A stretch of 64,000 nt of DNA from Ananas comosus. Taxonomy: Eukaryota; Streptophyta; Magnoliopsida; Poales; Bromeliaceae. A model generated the notes under the pieces. That model saw nothing but the letters and a program-made list of their open reading frames with translations, searched no databases and was not told the DNA's origin. Every line of letters begins with the position of its first letter. Position 1 is the stretch's first letter. The DNA lies in contig NC_033637.1 of assembly GCF_001540865.1 (NCBI RefSeq), positions 6,047,676-6,111,675 of the forward strand, written 5' to 3'. Position numbers and translations under genes: made by a program. Shown here in pieces: positions 34,653 through 44,724 of this stretch.

Positions 34653-34998
34653 NCTATTTCATTTGTATATATATTTGTATACCATGAATTCATTGTTTCT
34701 TCACCTATCTAATTCTTTCAGCTCAGAGATTCAATTTTTACATAAAGGAAAAAAAAAATATAATTCATTGGATGCTAGAATTGAAATATAAAAGAAAAAA
34801 TTAATCAATAAATGCATAATACATAAATATACAGATACACTGGATATAAACAATAATTTCCCTTCTAATAGAATATATAAGGACTAAAGTAAAGCTCTTT
34901 TAAGAGTTTAGAAACAGTTAATTAATGTGGTAATTGAAACTTCGAGGGCTAAAATAAAACTTGGCTGAAAGTTCGACAACTAGCAATGCAATTTTCCG
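34147..34998. mobile_element. MULE-like MITE with nested foldback element
   Basis: Ends GGGTAAATTGCACTGGTAG and the complement of GCTAGC/GCAATTTTCCG are inverted, with strong TTCCTAAACTTCGAG / CGAACTTTC similarity. Flanks CTTTTTAAA and GTTTTTCAA agree at 7 of 9. A microsatellite-bounded element is inserted inside. Confidence 0.55.
34306..34652. mobile_element. Microsatellite-bounded foldback MITE, copy 4
   Basis: (TA)n(GA)n at 34306-34360 on the left and (CT)n(TA)n at 34608-34652 on the right bracket mirrored arms: GGTGCTTGTAAAAGCAC... and ...GGTACTTTTAAAAGTA, then GGAGCTCAA. An N at 34653 follows. Confidence 0.65.
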
Positions 34999-35221
34999 GT
35001 TTTTCAATATTCATGATTAATTTTTTATATAGAGAGTCATTAAACCATATTTATAAGATTTGATTTTGATTTTAAGATATTAATCATATAACCTTAGGTA
35101 AAGTGAGTATTAGAGCATAGATCTACACCATATATATGCAGGCATATGAGTAATGCTCAATATCGTATAGAACAAATCAAGAAGTAGTAGTAAGAGAATA
35201 GAATCAGCTTCTTTCTATATA

Positions 35222-35520
35222 TAGGTGTAAATCTTATACTCTAGATTTTGTATGGCTAGGATGTCGGATTGTTGGGCTACCATTAAGCTCAAAAGTTTGA
35301 GCTAATAGAAATACGCAACCAATTCATTTAAAACGTATAGATATAGTACCCACGGGTTTCGATTGTGATTCTGCCTAACCAACTTTAAGCGCTTCGAACA
35401 TGACTTAATCCTACTTGGCCTCCTGCCATTTCGAACATGACTTGGGCCAACCTGGCCTTTCGCTATAGGGTAAGATGATAGTCTCTTTAAACCAACATAG
35501 GACTCATTCACTGTCTTATT
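35222..35520. repeat. Interspersed repeat shared with 60430-60720
   Basis: The two regions share GAGCT..TAGAAATACGCAACCAATTC, CACGGGT(T)TCGATTG, CTCCGCCTAACCAGCTT-like and TGCCATTTCGAA blocks in order. No coding potential or termini resolved; probably an LTR-element remnant. Confidence 0.5.
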
Positions 35521-35574
35521 TTTAAAAAAGTTTAACTAAAAATCTAAAAAAAATTTCTGTACACTAATATCTAG

Positions 35575-35905
35575 GGTGCAACATGTACACCCCTATACAT
35601 GGTGTATGGATAGCATTTTTTCCATACATACGAACAATGCTGCTTGTACATCGAGATATATAGGTATAAATCTTACACTCGAGACTTTATGTGGTTAGGA
35701 CTTATCCACAATCTTATTATTATTATTATTATGTTTTAACAAAAAATTTAAAAGAATTTTCTAAACCCTATTATCCAGGGTGTAAGATGTACACCTATAT
35801 GGGTTGTATGGTTAGGCATTTTTCCATACATATGCTTCCTATATATGTAGGCAAGGAAAATACTTCTTGTACACCAAAAAAAGAGGGTATAGATCTTATA
35901 TTCTA
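35575..35905. repeat. Diverged ~200-bp direct duplication
   Basis: GTGCAACATGTACACCCC...CATTTTTTCCATACATA near 35577 recurs as GTGTAAGATGTACACCTA...CATTTTTCCATACATA near 35779, each followed by TATAGATCTTA/TATAAATCTTA blocks. Confidence 0.55.
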
Positions 35906-36187
35906 AGGTTGATAAAAATTCAATTAGTTTTTTATAAAAATAAAAAAAATTGATGTGACAAGTAGAGTATAAATAACCTTGGGATGAAGTGAAACTAAGA
36001 TGTAAACTCCACTTTGGGGTGTACTGATAGTATTGCTCGTTAGGCAATAATTTACTTCACACTTCCTCCTCTTCTTCTTCCTATTCATCCTCTATCCAGA
36101 ACACTCACTCCAATTCCCTTCTCCAGCCATTCTGATCTGTGAAAATTAATTATGTTTCTGAAAAAAATCCTTTCTTTCCTCTGCTTC

Positions 36188-37543
36188 ATGGCTCGAAATC
36201 CTAGCATTCCAGAGTGTTCCAACCAGGCCCCTGAGATGGAGGAAGGTGTGGATTTTAGACTCACCCTAGTTCTCTTCCTTACTTAATTTGGGCCCGGTTA
36301 CAATGCATGCCCTTATTTAGCTTGTTATATTTATTTCTTCACTTCTAATTTTAATGGTTTGAGAAGAGTGAGGTTTACAACATTGATATTCTTTCTTTCA
36401 TGAGTGATTACCTCAAGAACATGACAAATTACTTCATAAAGGCTCCATGCTAACCATGCATCTCATATATATATTTGTTTATTTCATTACTAACTCTGTA
36501 ATGATCCTACAATCACAATCTAGTACTAAGTTGTATTGTAGTTTTTTTTTTAATTAAAGTTTATGCACACACAATTAGGATGGAGACTTTTCAAAGTAAT
36601 ATGTTAGTGCACCCTTCGCCCAATTTAGTGGGTGAAAATAGCAAGCATGAACCCGGAAATTGGGTACATGCTGCATTTGAACTGATCCTGTTCATCAGTG
36701 AGGTAGTACATATATCCTTGTTCATCATAATCTTTTTTTCGCCACTTTCAACCTAAATTGCACCATTACAGTATATAGCTTCTTCATCCAATGTTGAGTG
36801 TCTCTTCTGAAGTTGCATTAATTCCTTCTTGATCATGATCGATCGATCGTCAACGTAAAGCTAGCTAGCTAGTTGCTGTTCCTAATGGCAAACCCCAACC
36901 CTAATTAACCCAAACCCTAACCCTAACTTCCTTTTTCTTCCAACTTAATTACAAGAAGCATTTAGGAGAATTCACTCAAACTTTTCTTTCCAAGCTCTTC
37001 CCTTTATTGTTCTTTGAATCACATTTACCAATATTGTTTATATATCCTACATATATACAAGTAGCTACTGATTTTGTTCACTACGTAGTGCGATCTCAAT
37101 TTCTTTTCCTTTTGTTCTTCTCACAAAACTTGTGTATGCCTTATCAAAAAGGTCTATTGTTTGGCTATGCAGGAGAAACAAGCAGCAACCGGAACTCAAA
37201 CCGGGCCATGGATACTATTGATGAGCGAATTCCCAGAGAATTATCCCCTACTCCTACTACAGTTTTTCGGCCCAACCCGGTCCGAATTAGAACGCCCTTT
37301 ATCAGAACCCCGATTGGAGTGCAGCCGATTCTGCGTGTTACGGCCCACTGTGAGGGTTCAATCCCTGGATTATCTAGGAATGTAAATGGTTTACTATACA
37401 GGTACAATAATAGAGAGGATGTGACGATCGCATGCCTATGCCATGGCGTGTCCTTCTCGCCCGAGGGGTTTCTACTGCATGCGGGGCGCACTGATACTTC
37501 TAATGCTTTAGGAAAGATCATTGTACACAGCTGTGTCCCTTGA
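36188..37543 (+). CDS. NINJA-family short protein, EAR-less (copy B)
   Basis: Predicted exons 36188-36245 and 37173-37543 (142 aa). Exon 1 encodes MARNPSIPECSNQAPEMEE and ends GAAG|GT; exon 2 starts after CAG in the same phase as copies A and D. The C-terminal 65 or so residues form the NINJA C-terminal domain (GLLYRYNNREDVTIACLCHG, SFSPEGF, HAGRTDTSNALGKI). Reading on past the donor gives VDFRLTLVLFLT and then a stop, a decayed EAR region that looks intronic now. A CCCTAA tract at 36895-36930 in the intron corresponds to the coding Asn-Pro tract of copy A. If expressed, it could bind partners without recruiting TOPLESS, acting as a microprotein-like competitor; that role is inference. Transcript evidence is needed for the exon 1 donor. 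Confidence 0.6.
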
Positions 37544-38299
37544 TGATGTTCTGAGGGGATATGTAATGGCTTGGTTTAGTTTTTCTTTTTAGCCTTAGTT
37601 TATGCTGCATTGGTTGGATGTAATATATACATTAAAATAAAATGAATCTGCACTTGTTCATCTTATGCCCATTTCTTCTTCTTAAATCACATATGCTTTG
37701 AGCTGATAATTCAAATCAGTGAGAAAAAAGGAACACTAATACTAACAGGTTGCAACATGTAAAGGTCATTAGATAGAGGATTTTCAAGAGTATTTAAACC
37801 AAAATTAATACAAGACTTGTTTTCCACATAATTTGAACAGATCTATTGTCAAAGGTTTCTATCGCCCACGAAAAAGGTATTTGACAAAAAAAGTAATTGT
37901 TCGCAAAGAAGCTACTGAGAAAAACTACACGTAAGTTAGAACTCTTTAATTTACTGATCAGTATGATGAATGACAAGTATGCATGCATGTATTGGGAGAG
38001 AGTACTTCATCACCCAAAGATCACAAGATGGTCACATAATTCCTGAAATCTAAACTGAGTTCTCTATCACTTAATCCTTAACAAATCCATCTGGGAGGAA
38101 CAATGTATTAAACTAGACAACCACTTTATATAAACCTTCACATTATATACTCTTAGGATCAACACCGAAAGGTAATTTTCACTTAGTTATCAGGCCGAAG
38201 AGTCGATTGAGCAAACCTTGTGTTAGGTTAGATTTGGATTAGTACGTTGTATCCCATCGGTTGTTGGATTGAGAGTGGATTTTGATCCATTATTATAAC
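37544..38299. other. Intergenic DNA after copy B
   Basis: Probable 3' UTR of copy B, then AT-rich sequence with no recognisable element. Confidence 0.4.
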
Positions 38300-38448
38300 C
38301 GATTGTCCCTAGAGCAAGTGGCAAAGGGCTTGGTGGTTGGTACCCGAGACCCAAGTTCGAATCTTAGTTGATTTACATTTCTAGCTAAGTTTATTTTTAA
38401 ATGAAATAAACGAAACGGGTAGCGTGCTATCTATCTCTCAAAAAAAAA
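38300..38448 (+). mobile_element. SINE copy 5
   Basis: Plus-strand copy: CGATTGTCCCTAGAGCAAGT at the start, B box GTTCGAATC, tail ACGGGTAGCGTGCTATC and poly-A. Target duplications not clear. Confidence 0.8.
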
Positions 38449-38604
38449 TATTTTGCCACCATAAACCTCGAAACTCCAATCAAATTTTGTGGCTTATGCA
38501 TGCAGTATTCTGATCACCCTTACCATTACCCTTATGCTAGTGTGCACCCAGAATTGGTGGAATGCAGCAAGAGATCAAGAAGAGCACTTCAGATATGATA
38601 AGCA

Positions 38605-38937
38605 TTGTCTGTTATAGTTGACAATCAAAGATCAGTACTTCCTGATCATCAACCTAAATTTAGTCTCTACTCCTTACCAAGAGGTGATACCATGAATTCC
38701 CTACCAAACCCTAACCCTAACATAATCACTTTTTTTGTTATCTTCCAACTTATTAGCTGGAAGCCATGGAGCCCTTTGACGGAATTTTTATCAGTTTTTC
38801 GGGGTTACTATGCAAGTACTCGAATAGAGACGAAGTTACAATCGCACGCCTGTGGCGTGTCGTTCTCGCAAATCGGTTTCTGTTGCATACAGTGCGATGA
38901 TAATACTACAAATGCTTCAAATAAGGTTACTTAATTT
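38605..38937 (+). pseudogene. NINJA-family pseudogene (copy C)
   Basis: Contains the CCCTAACCCTAAC tract (38702-38725, still readable as Asn-Pro repeats) and a decayed C-terminal domain from 38811. One frame reads GLLCKYSNRDEVTIARLWR; about 20 codons in, the family sequence continues in another frame as GVSFSQIGF, showing a frameshift. Key Cys and His positions are altered. No intact exon 1 was found upstream. Confidence 0.7.
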
Positions 38938-39589
38938 GCACGTAGATGTTCCCAGATCGATGATAGTTCCTAGAGGAATACATATGTATATATATGTAAT
39001 GTCTTTTACGGTTTAGCTTTAAATTCTTTTTTTCTTTAATTATTTGTGTGCTAAGCTTTCAGTGAATTCGCACAGGTTTTCTTACTCTATATATAGGATG
39101 ACTCAGATCCAAATTAATGAAACCTGAACCCCATGGGTTTTTATTGGATTTAGATCGAGATTATACGTGTATCTTTTTATCTTTTATTGACATGTATATA
39201 TGTATACGGTCTATTTATTTGTTAATTAGATAGGAATCAGACCCAGTAAATACGAAGTGAATATTAAGATGATTCTTCTTACCCATCTGATGAAAGCTAG
39301 CTCGTATTAGGATTGCTAATCTTCATCACTTAATTGCTTTGATCCGATGACAATTGCATGTTTACTATTAATTAACATTAATGTTCCTGATTTCTCCCTC
39401 ATTTGAGTTATTATCTCAAAAAATACATGATTTAAGAAGAGAAAATATGTGCATAACTAGTGCAGATCCATTGAAATCCTTTTAACCAGTTTATAGCATC
39501 CAACAGCACAAGCATAAGAGAAAACAGAACAAAAAAAAAAAAAAAAAACCAACCCTTTACATGTAAATTCCAATGCATGCATATATATA
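38938..39589. other. Intergenic DNA between copies C and E
   Basis: AT-rich; no gene seen. Confidence 0.4.
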
Positions 39590-39770
39590 TATATACATGC
39601 ATAATGATCTTTCTCGAAATATTTTAAGATATTATTGAACCCAGCATGCAATAGAAACCCCTCCAGCAAGGAACGAAACCCCACGGCATAGGCGTGCAAT
39701 TTTAACATCCTCTCCACTAGTGTATCTCTATACTTACGTACTCGACTGATCAGCTAAATTGATAAAATGT
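39590..39770 (-). pseudogene. Inverted NINJA C-terminal-domain fragment (copy E)
   Basis: On the minus strand GTGGAGAGGATGTTAAAATT matches the copy B segment encoding REDVTIA, then reads LHAYAVGFRSLLEGFLLHAG against CLCHGVSFSPEGFLLHAG, and ends near a sequence like GKIIV. The catalytically irrelevant but conserved Cys-His pair is lost. No upstream exon; oriented opposite to A-D. Confidence 0.7.
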
Positions 39771-40296
39771 CATTAAATCAAATCTTCACAGTTTGTTGCA
39801 ACACGTAAAATTAGCTGCACTCCTAAGAGGGCTTCAGTAAACGGCGTTCCATTCGCATGGGCAATGCATTATATGTTATGATCTCCATTATCGCCCAACT
39901 GAACACGATATTCGAATTCATATTCGAACCCTAGCTAAACTCAAATTCAATTGTCACTGGTTTACAATTCAAATCCCTAATTCATATTGGACGTTGAGCT
40001 CTTATGAAATGTTTAAGTTAAATCTTGTCTAGTCATAATCCAGTAGCTAGCTAGTATTCTAAATCAATTCACTGCCACAAACCTATAGTTTCAACCAGTA
40101 CTAACTCTTCAAACCATGCACTTGTCGTCCCCTTCTTGGTGCTCATCAATTCCAAGTTTTTAGGGCATTAGATCATAAGGAAATAGGCGTGGATACAGAG
40201 GGAAAATTAGCAAACATATAGACTAAGAACTTTAGCTTTCTTTGATTCGTAACTACAGTGATTTTGTTATGATAATAAATTGCATGTTAACTATAA
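39771..40296. other. Intergenic DNA
   Basis: No gene or element resolved. Confidence 0.4.
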
Positions 40297-40563
40297 GGTA
40301 AAAATATACAGAACTTATCCGAATCACGTACTTTTGGAGTTGACTGTCCAACCTTTAGAATTTTGATTTTACTATTCAATCTTTCAATTTGTTTGATTTA
40401 AGTCTATCAATGACATTTTGTCAAATTTTGAGGTCAATGTGTCATTGATTAATTTAAATCAAACAATTAATGAAAGGTACGTAGGATAATAAAATTAAAA
40501 TTTTAAAAGATTAAGTAGTTGACTCAAAATAGTTCATAATTTAGGTATGTTCTGTTTGTTACC
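40297..40563. mobile_element. MULE-type MITE, family GGTAAAAATA
   Basis: 267-bp foldback element. Ends GGTAAAAATATACAGAACTT and the complement of GGTAACAAACAGAACATACC. The 9-bp flanks TAACTATAA (40288-40296) and TAACTGTAA (40564-40572) agree at 8 of 9. Related debris lies at 27850-29340 and 47640-47790. Confidence 0.75.
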
Positions 40564-41538
40564 TAACTGTAATAGTGATTCTTAAAGTTCAAGATATTTC
40601 GTTGGAAAAGATCACATCTTTCAGGAATTATAGCCTTTCAATTAGAGAAGAAAACATAGCATAATCACCAAATAATTAGGTGAGATAAGTAATACACCTT
40701 TTCTAAAAGTTAAAAAAGTTTATTCTGGAATTGTACACTTGCTCCAAATAACCTTTTAATTAAATATTTCATTTGAGTTGGAAATCTTTTTTTTTTTTCA
40801 TAACCATAATATTGCTTGCTAGAGGAAATGATGACAAAATGCTTTCCTTTAGTGAACTAATACTATAAAATCTCAATTATGGTTCCGAAAATCTCTTTGT
40901 AAAAAGAAGCTAGCATTAGTTTGAACTTTTGACAGTTTGGATTGTTAAAAGTCCAGCTTAAAAGCTCAAGAACAAAAGTGAAATAACTCAATCAGAAGTT
41001 CTAGATTATCTAGTCCTGCAATTAACTTTTTTTAGAAAGAATACCTATTTTTTCAAAAAAGATTTCACTATGACATATGTATGTAGGAAATTTAATTCAA
41101 TAAATCAAGCTTATCTATAAGAAAACAAAGTCAACAAGACATGAAAGCATCGAATTTGATACAATTAAGAAAAATCACACATTTAAGAGCAAAAAATTTG
41201 TGAATAACACTCTTTTCTAATGTATTGTATAATCGTAAATAAAATAAAATTTGCACGATGTGAGATCCAACAAAAGAAAATGTTTAATTAGCAGAAGGCA
41301 ATATAAACAAAAGAAAATTGCAATCTTACCTTACAAATTAAGGGCATATGAAACTCTTTTTGCTCAACATGGTAGCTAGGTCTACGCAGAAGTAGCTGTT
41401 AGCGTTGCAAATCTCTTATTTCTTTCTAAGCCAAACTCGATCAAATGTCTCTTCAACAGCAATTATCACCATGAGCAATTATATGTTATTAAATCTCTAT
41501 AGATTTAATGCTAGAAATTTTCTTAAGGAAATAGTACC
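40564..41538. other. Intergenic DNA
   Basis: AT-rich; no ORF or inverted repeat that I can support. Confidence 0.4.
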
Positions 41539-42060
41539 TTAAAATTCTCGATCTTGAGGTACCCTGTAGGAATATTGATCAACACTGGCAACATCTCTTG
41601 CATTCAACCTATGAAGAAAGGCAAGTAAAGAAACAGGAAAGAAAGAATGGTTGCAAATAGACATATGGTAAATGTTTCTACTATAATTTGTCGACTTTTG
41701 ACCGAACCGCGTTCCTCTTGTGCACTCTAGGGGCCGGAAATGGTCCCAAATGGTCAAATATCTAACACTATATGTCAGCATTACATTGTCGTTATCGCAA
41801 AACCACGCATTTTTTGTGTCTCTTGCATAACTGCCTTTGTTACATTTTAGCTTGTACCTTAGGGTTTGGTTACTCGCGGACACGCCTCACCTCTTCAAGA
41901 TAGAGAGATGCCTCTAACTTCCCTTCGAGTAGAATGAATCTAAACTTTATAGAGTTCTCCTTTAGTTTAGTTGGTGATGTAAATTGCATGTCAAGAACAA
42001 AATCAATGGTTTATGTAACAACCTAGCTCACTAATAGTAGTAACTTATTAGGCACAAACC
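41539..42060. other. Possible LTR-retrotransposon fragment
   Basis: GC-richer patch with a 114-codon minus-strand open frame that resembles no protein family, followed by TGTAACAACCTAGCTCACTA at 42014, a common style of plant LTR start. No matching end or target duplication found. Confidence 0.25.
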
Positions 42061-42199
42061 AAGGTTGTAGACCATTTTCCAAAATTGCACATATATTTAA
42101 AATTTTATCTATTCTTAGAGAAGTTATTCACCATTAGAGTAGAAATTAAAAGTAGTATATTATAAATCGAACTAGCTAGAGAAAATTGCGATTTTGAAA

Positions 42200-42930
42200 T
42201 TTAAAATATTAATTATATGTGTGGTTGGTTCAAAACTTTAATTTATAATTAAACTCCAATTTTTAATTTGAATTATAAATTTAAATAAAAAATTATATTT
42301 ATATTTATATTTATATTCTAAATGAGATTTTTTTTTGCTGAATTTAAATTCAAATTTGAGTTTGTTTTGATTTCATAAAATTTTTTAATTATTTAATTAA
42401 ACCTACATAACTTTAATTAAAAAATAAACTTAATTTTAAATTTTTATCACAAATGTTGAGTTCAAATTGTATGTTTAGCTTTTGAATTCAAATTTGAGTT
42501 TTGATTTAGAATTCGAACAACTTCTAGTGATTTAATTAAAACTAAATGAACTTAAATTAGAAGGTAGACTTATATTTAATTAAATTTTGATCTCAAATGA
42601 CCAATTCAAATTATATGTTTAAAGTCTTAAATTCAAAATTCGAGTTTAATTTTCAAAGTTAAGGGACTTTTGATGATTTAATCAAAGCAAAATAAGTTTA
42701 TAATAAAGTATTAAATTCAAATTTAAATTTTAAGATCAAATATTGAATTAAGATTATATGCTTAACTATTGAATTCCAATTTAAAGTTATATTGAAGTTT
42801 TAAATTTAACATATAACGAATTTAAGTGTGAATTTAATCTTGCATTAAAAGATTATTTAGTTATTTTATTTAAAATTGAGTTTTATTTAAATTATATTTT
42901 AATTAAAATTAAATTTTAAATTAAAAAAAT
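42200..42930. repeat. Degenerate ~140-bp AT-rich tandem repeat
   Basis: A TTGAATTCAAATTTGAGTTT-type block recurs near 42346, 42485, 42630 and 42771, each followed by GATTTAATTAAA and later ATCTCAAAT-like motifs. Four degenerate units, non-coding. Confidence 0.55.
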
Positions 42931-43239
42931 TGAGATCACTTGAGGGTAATTAGGAAATCGAAAAACATTTCACGTTACCTGCATTCAGAAATGTGCATGA
43001 GATATCCATCCTCTCTCTTGTTATTGAGATTACTCTTTTTTAAGAAAACCTTATTCCTTCCTAATGAAGTATTCCTAACCAGATTACTGAGTAGATAAAT
43101 TACCCAAATGATGATATATATATATAGAATTTCCAGAAATACCGATAAGATAGCACGAAATAAAACGTAAAGTATAGACTTGGGAAGCTTTGTTCCATGC
43201 ATATTGAACGAGAAGTCACCACGTGGCGATGTTTCAATT

Positions 43240-43645
43240 TGTTAGATGTGACTTGAAATTGATAATCGACTCAAGTTCGGATTTTCGACTCGCCGACAGT
43301 TTCGTGATACGACTAAATTGAAAAATAAAATTGTGAAGGAAAAATAAATGTCTGTGGTGGGTAGCGGAGGGCTCGGGCCGATAGGCGGTACGGATCGGAT
43401 CCAAAATCCGTTAAGAGTTTTCTTTTTCGTTTTTGCCCTAGAGGCGTGAAATTGTGATTGGTTGTACTATCTGAACATTGTATTCCTTTTTTCGTTTTGA
43501 TAGTGAAGTTCTCTCATCCTTCACCCGTGGTTTTTTCCTACAAAAGGGTTTTTCACGTAAATCTGTGTGTTTTCTTTTGTTTCTGCTGGTGGTTTGTTTA
43601 TTTTGTGTTCGCCTTTTCGTTTCCGTTTGTGCGTTTGTCATAACA
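43240..43645 (+). mobile_element. Solo LTR, copia-like
   Basis: Begins TGTTAGATGTGACTTG and ends GTCATAACA. Flanks CAATT (43235-43239) and TAATT (43646-43650) agree at 4 of 5. Matches 19150-19516 in order (GTGAAGGAAAA, AGTGAAGTTCTC, TTCACGTAAATC). No internal sequence adjoins. Confidence 0.65.
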
Positions 43646-43696
43646 TAATTAACTAATCTTGATAATAAATACTAAGGAGATATTAAGTTGGTAATT

Positions 43697-44215
43697 GTCA
43701 TGACCTGAACCCCTCTATTCAGGTCGTGACCGCCGCACTTCCATACAATTTAAATAAGAAATTTAAACGTGATTCCTATAAAATACAAGGTTTTGGAAAG
43801 ATAATAATATCCTAACACTTCAAAGGTAAATCAGAGTAGCGCACACAAAATCTATTAAGTATGCAACAACAAAATAGGCAGCAGTACTGAGAGAGAGCCA
43901 ATCGATCAGAAGAGGCAATGTTCAAGAAACTTCCGTAGGAGATGAAGCATTTCACAACTACATGATTTAAAGCCTCAAGAAACTATCATGTGACAATCCA
44001 AAGGTCTTGGGCAATCCTTGGGTTCACTTTGTATTAATGTACGCAGTTTTCTTTGTATCCTAATGGGCATGCATGCAGAATATATATATATATATATATC
44101 TTAGAGCCTACGGATAGAGGGATGGCTTTGGCCAAAAGATGGAGAGATGCACATGTAATTTCTATTTTTTAAGTAATAGAAGTGCTTAGTTTTTTTCGCG
44201 AAACCTCTATCTCTC
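43697..44215. mobile_element. LTR fragments
   Basis: 43697 begins TGTCATGACCTGAACCCC with a nearby complement TTCAGGTCGTGAC, typical of an inverted LTR end. 43960-44215 matches the copia-like remnant at 17030-17275. Borders not resolved. Confidence 0.35.
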
Positions 44216-44256
44216 TCTTTTCTCTCTTTTGCATTTTAATGTAGGGCACAAATTAC

Positions 44257-44569
44257 CATAGTTAGTTAATTCGGATTCGGCAAAAATTCGGTACGGATAT
44301 AATACGCACAAAATTCATTTTTTAATTTTTAAATTCGTTGAAAAATTCGGCTTAAAAAACGGATTCGGTATAAAATATAAAATATAAGATAATTTATATT
44401 TAAAAATAAAAATTATAAGTTTTTTATTCATATTTTTAATAATTCGCGAATAATTCGGCTGGTTCAAAAATTCGCGAATAATTCTCTTTCTTTGGGAAAA
44501 ATTTGTAAACGGACCGTTTAATTCAGATTTTCAATAATTCGCGAATAATTCACGAATTAACTAACTAGG
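44257..44569. mobile_element. hAT-like MITE, relative of 2339-3226
   Basis: 313 bp. Ends CATAGTTAGTTAATTCG and CGAATTAACTAACTAGG are inverted at 16 of 17 positions. Flanks CAAATTAC (44249-44256) and CGAATTAC (44570-44577) agree at 7 of 8. The first 40 bases and last 60 bases match the longer copy. Confidence 0.8.
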
Positions 44570-44708
44570 CGAATTACAAAGAACTAAAGGCTAACAAAGC
44601 TTCTAAAATTAGTAGCTACTATTAGAAAGCTGTAGATGCTGGTAATGGAAACAAGAAGATTAGAAATAACGGTCTTTGATCTAGGAAGAAGGACCTTTGT
44701 TGTAGGCA

Positions 44709-44724
44709 ACTTTTCACACTATTT
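44709..44724. repeat. Left target-site duplication of the LINE
   Basis: ACTTTTCACACTATTT, identical to 46871-46886. Confidence 0.92.

Noticed and set aside
41539..41883. 114-codon minus-strand ORF as a gene
   Set aside because: No domain, no splice partners, and placed in LTR-like debris.
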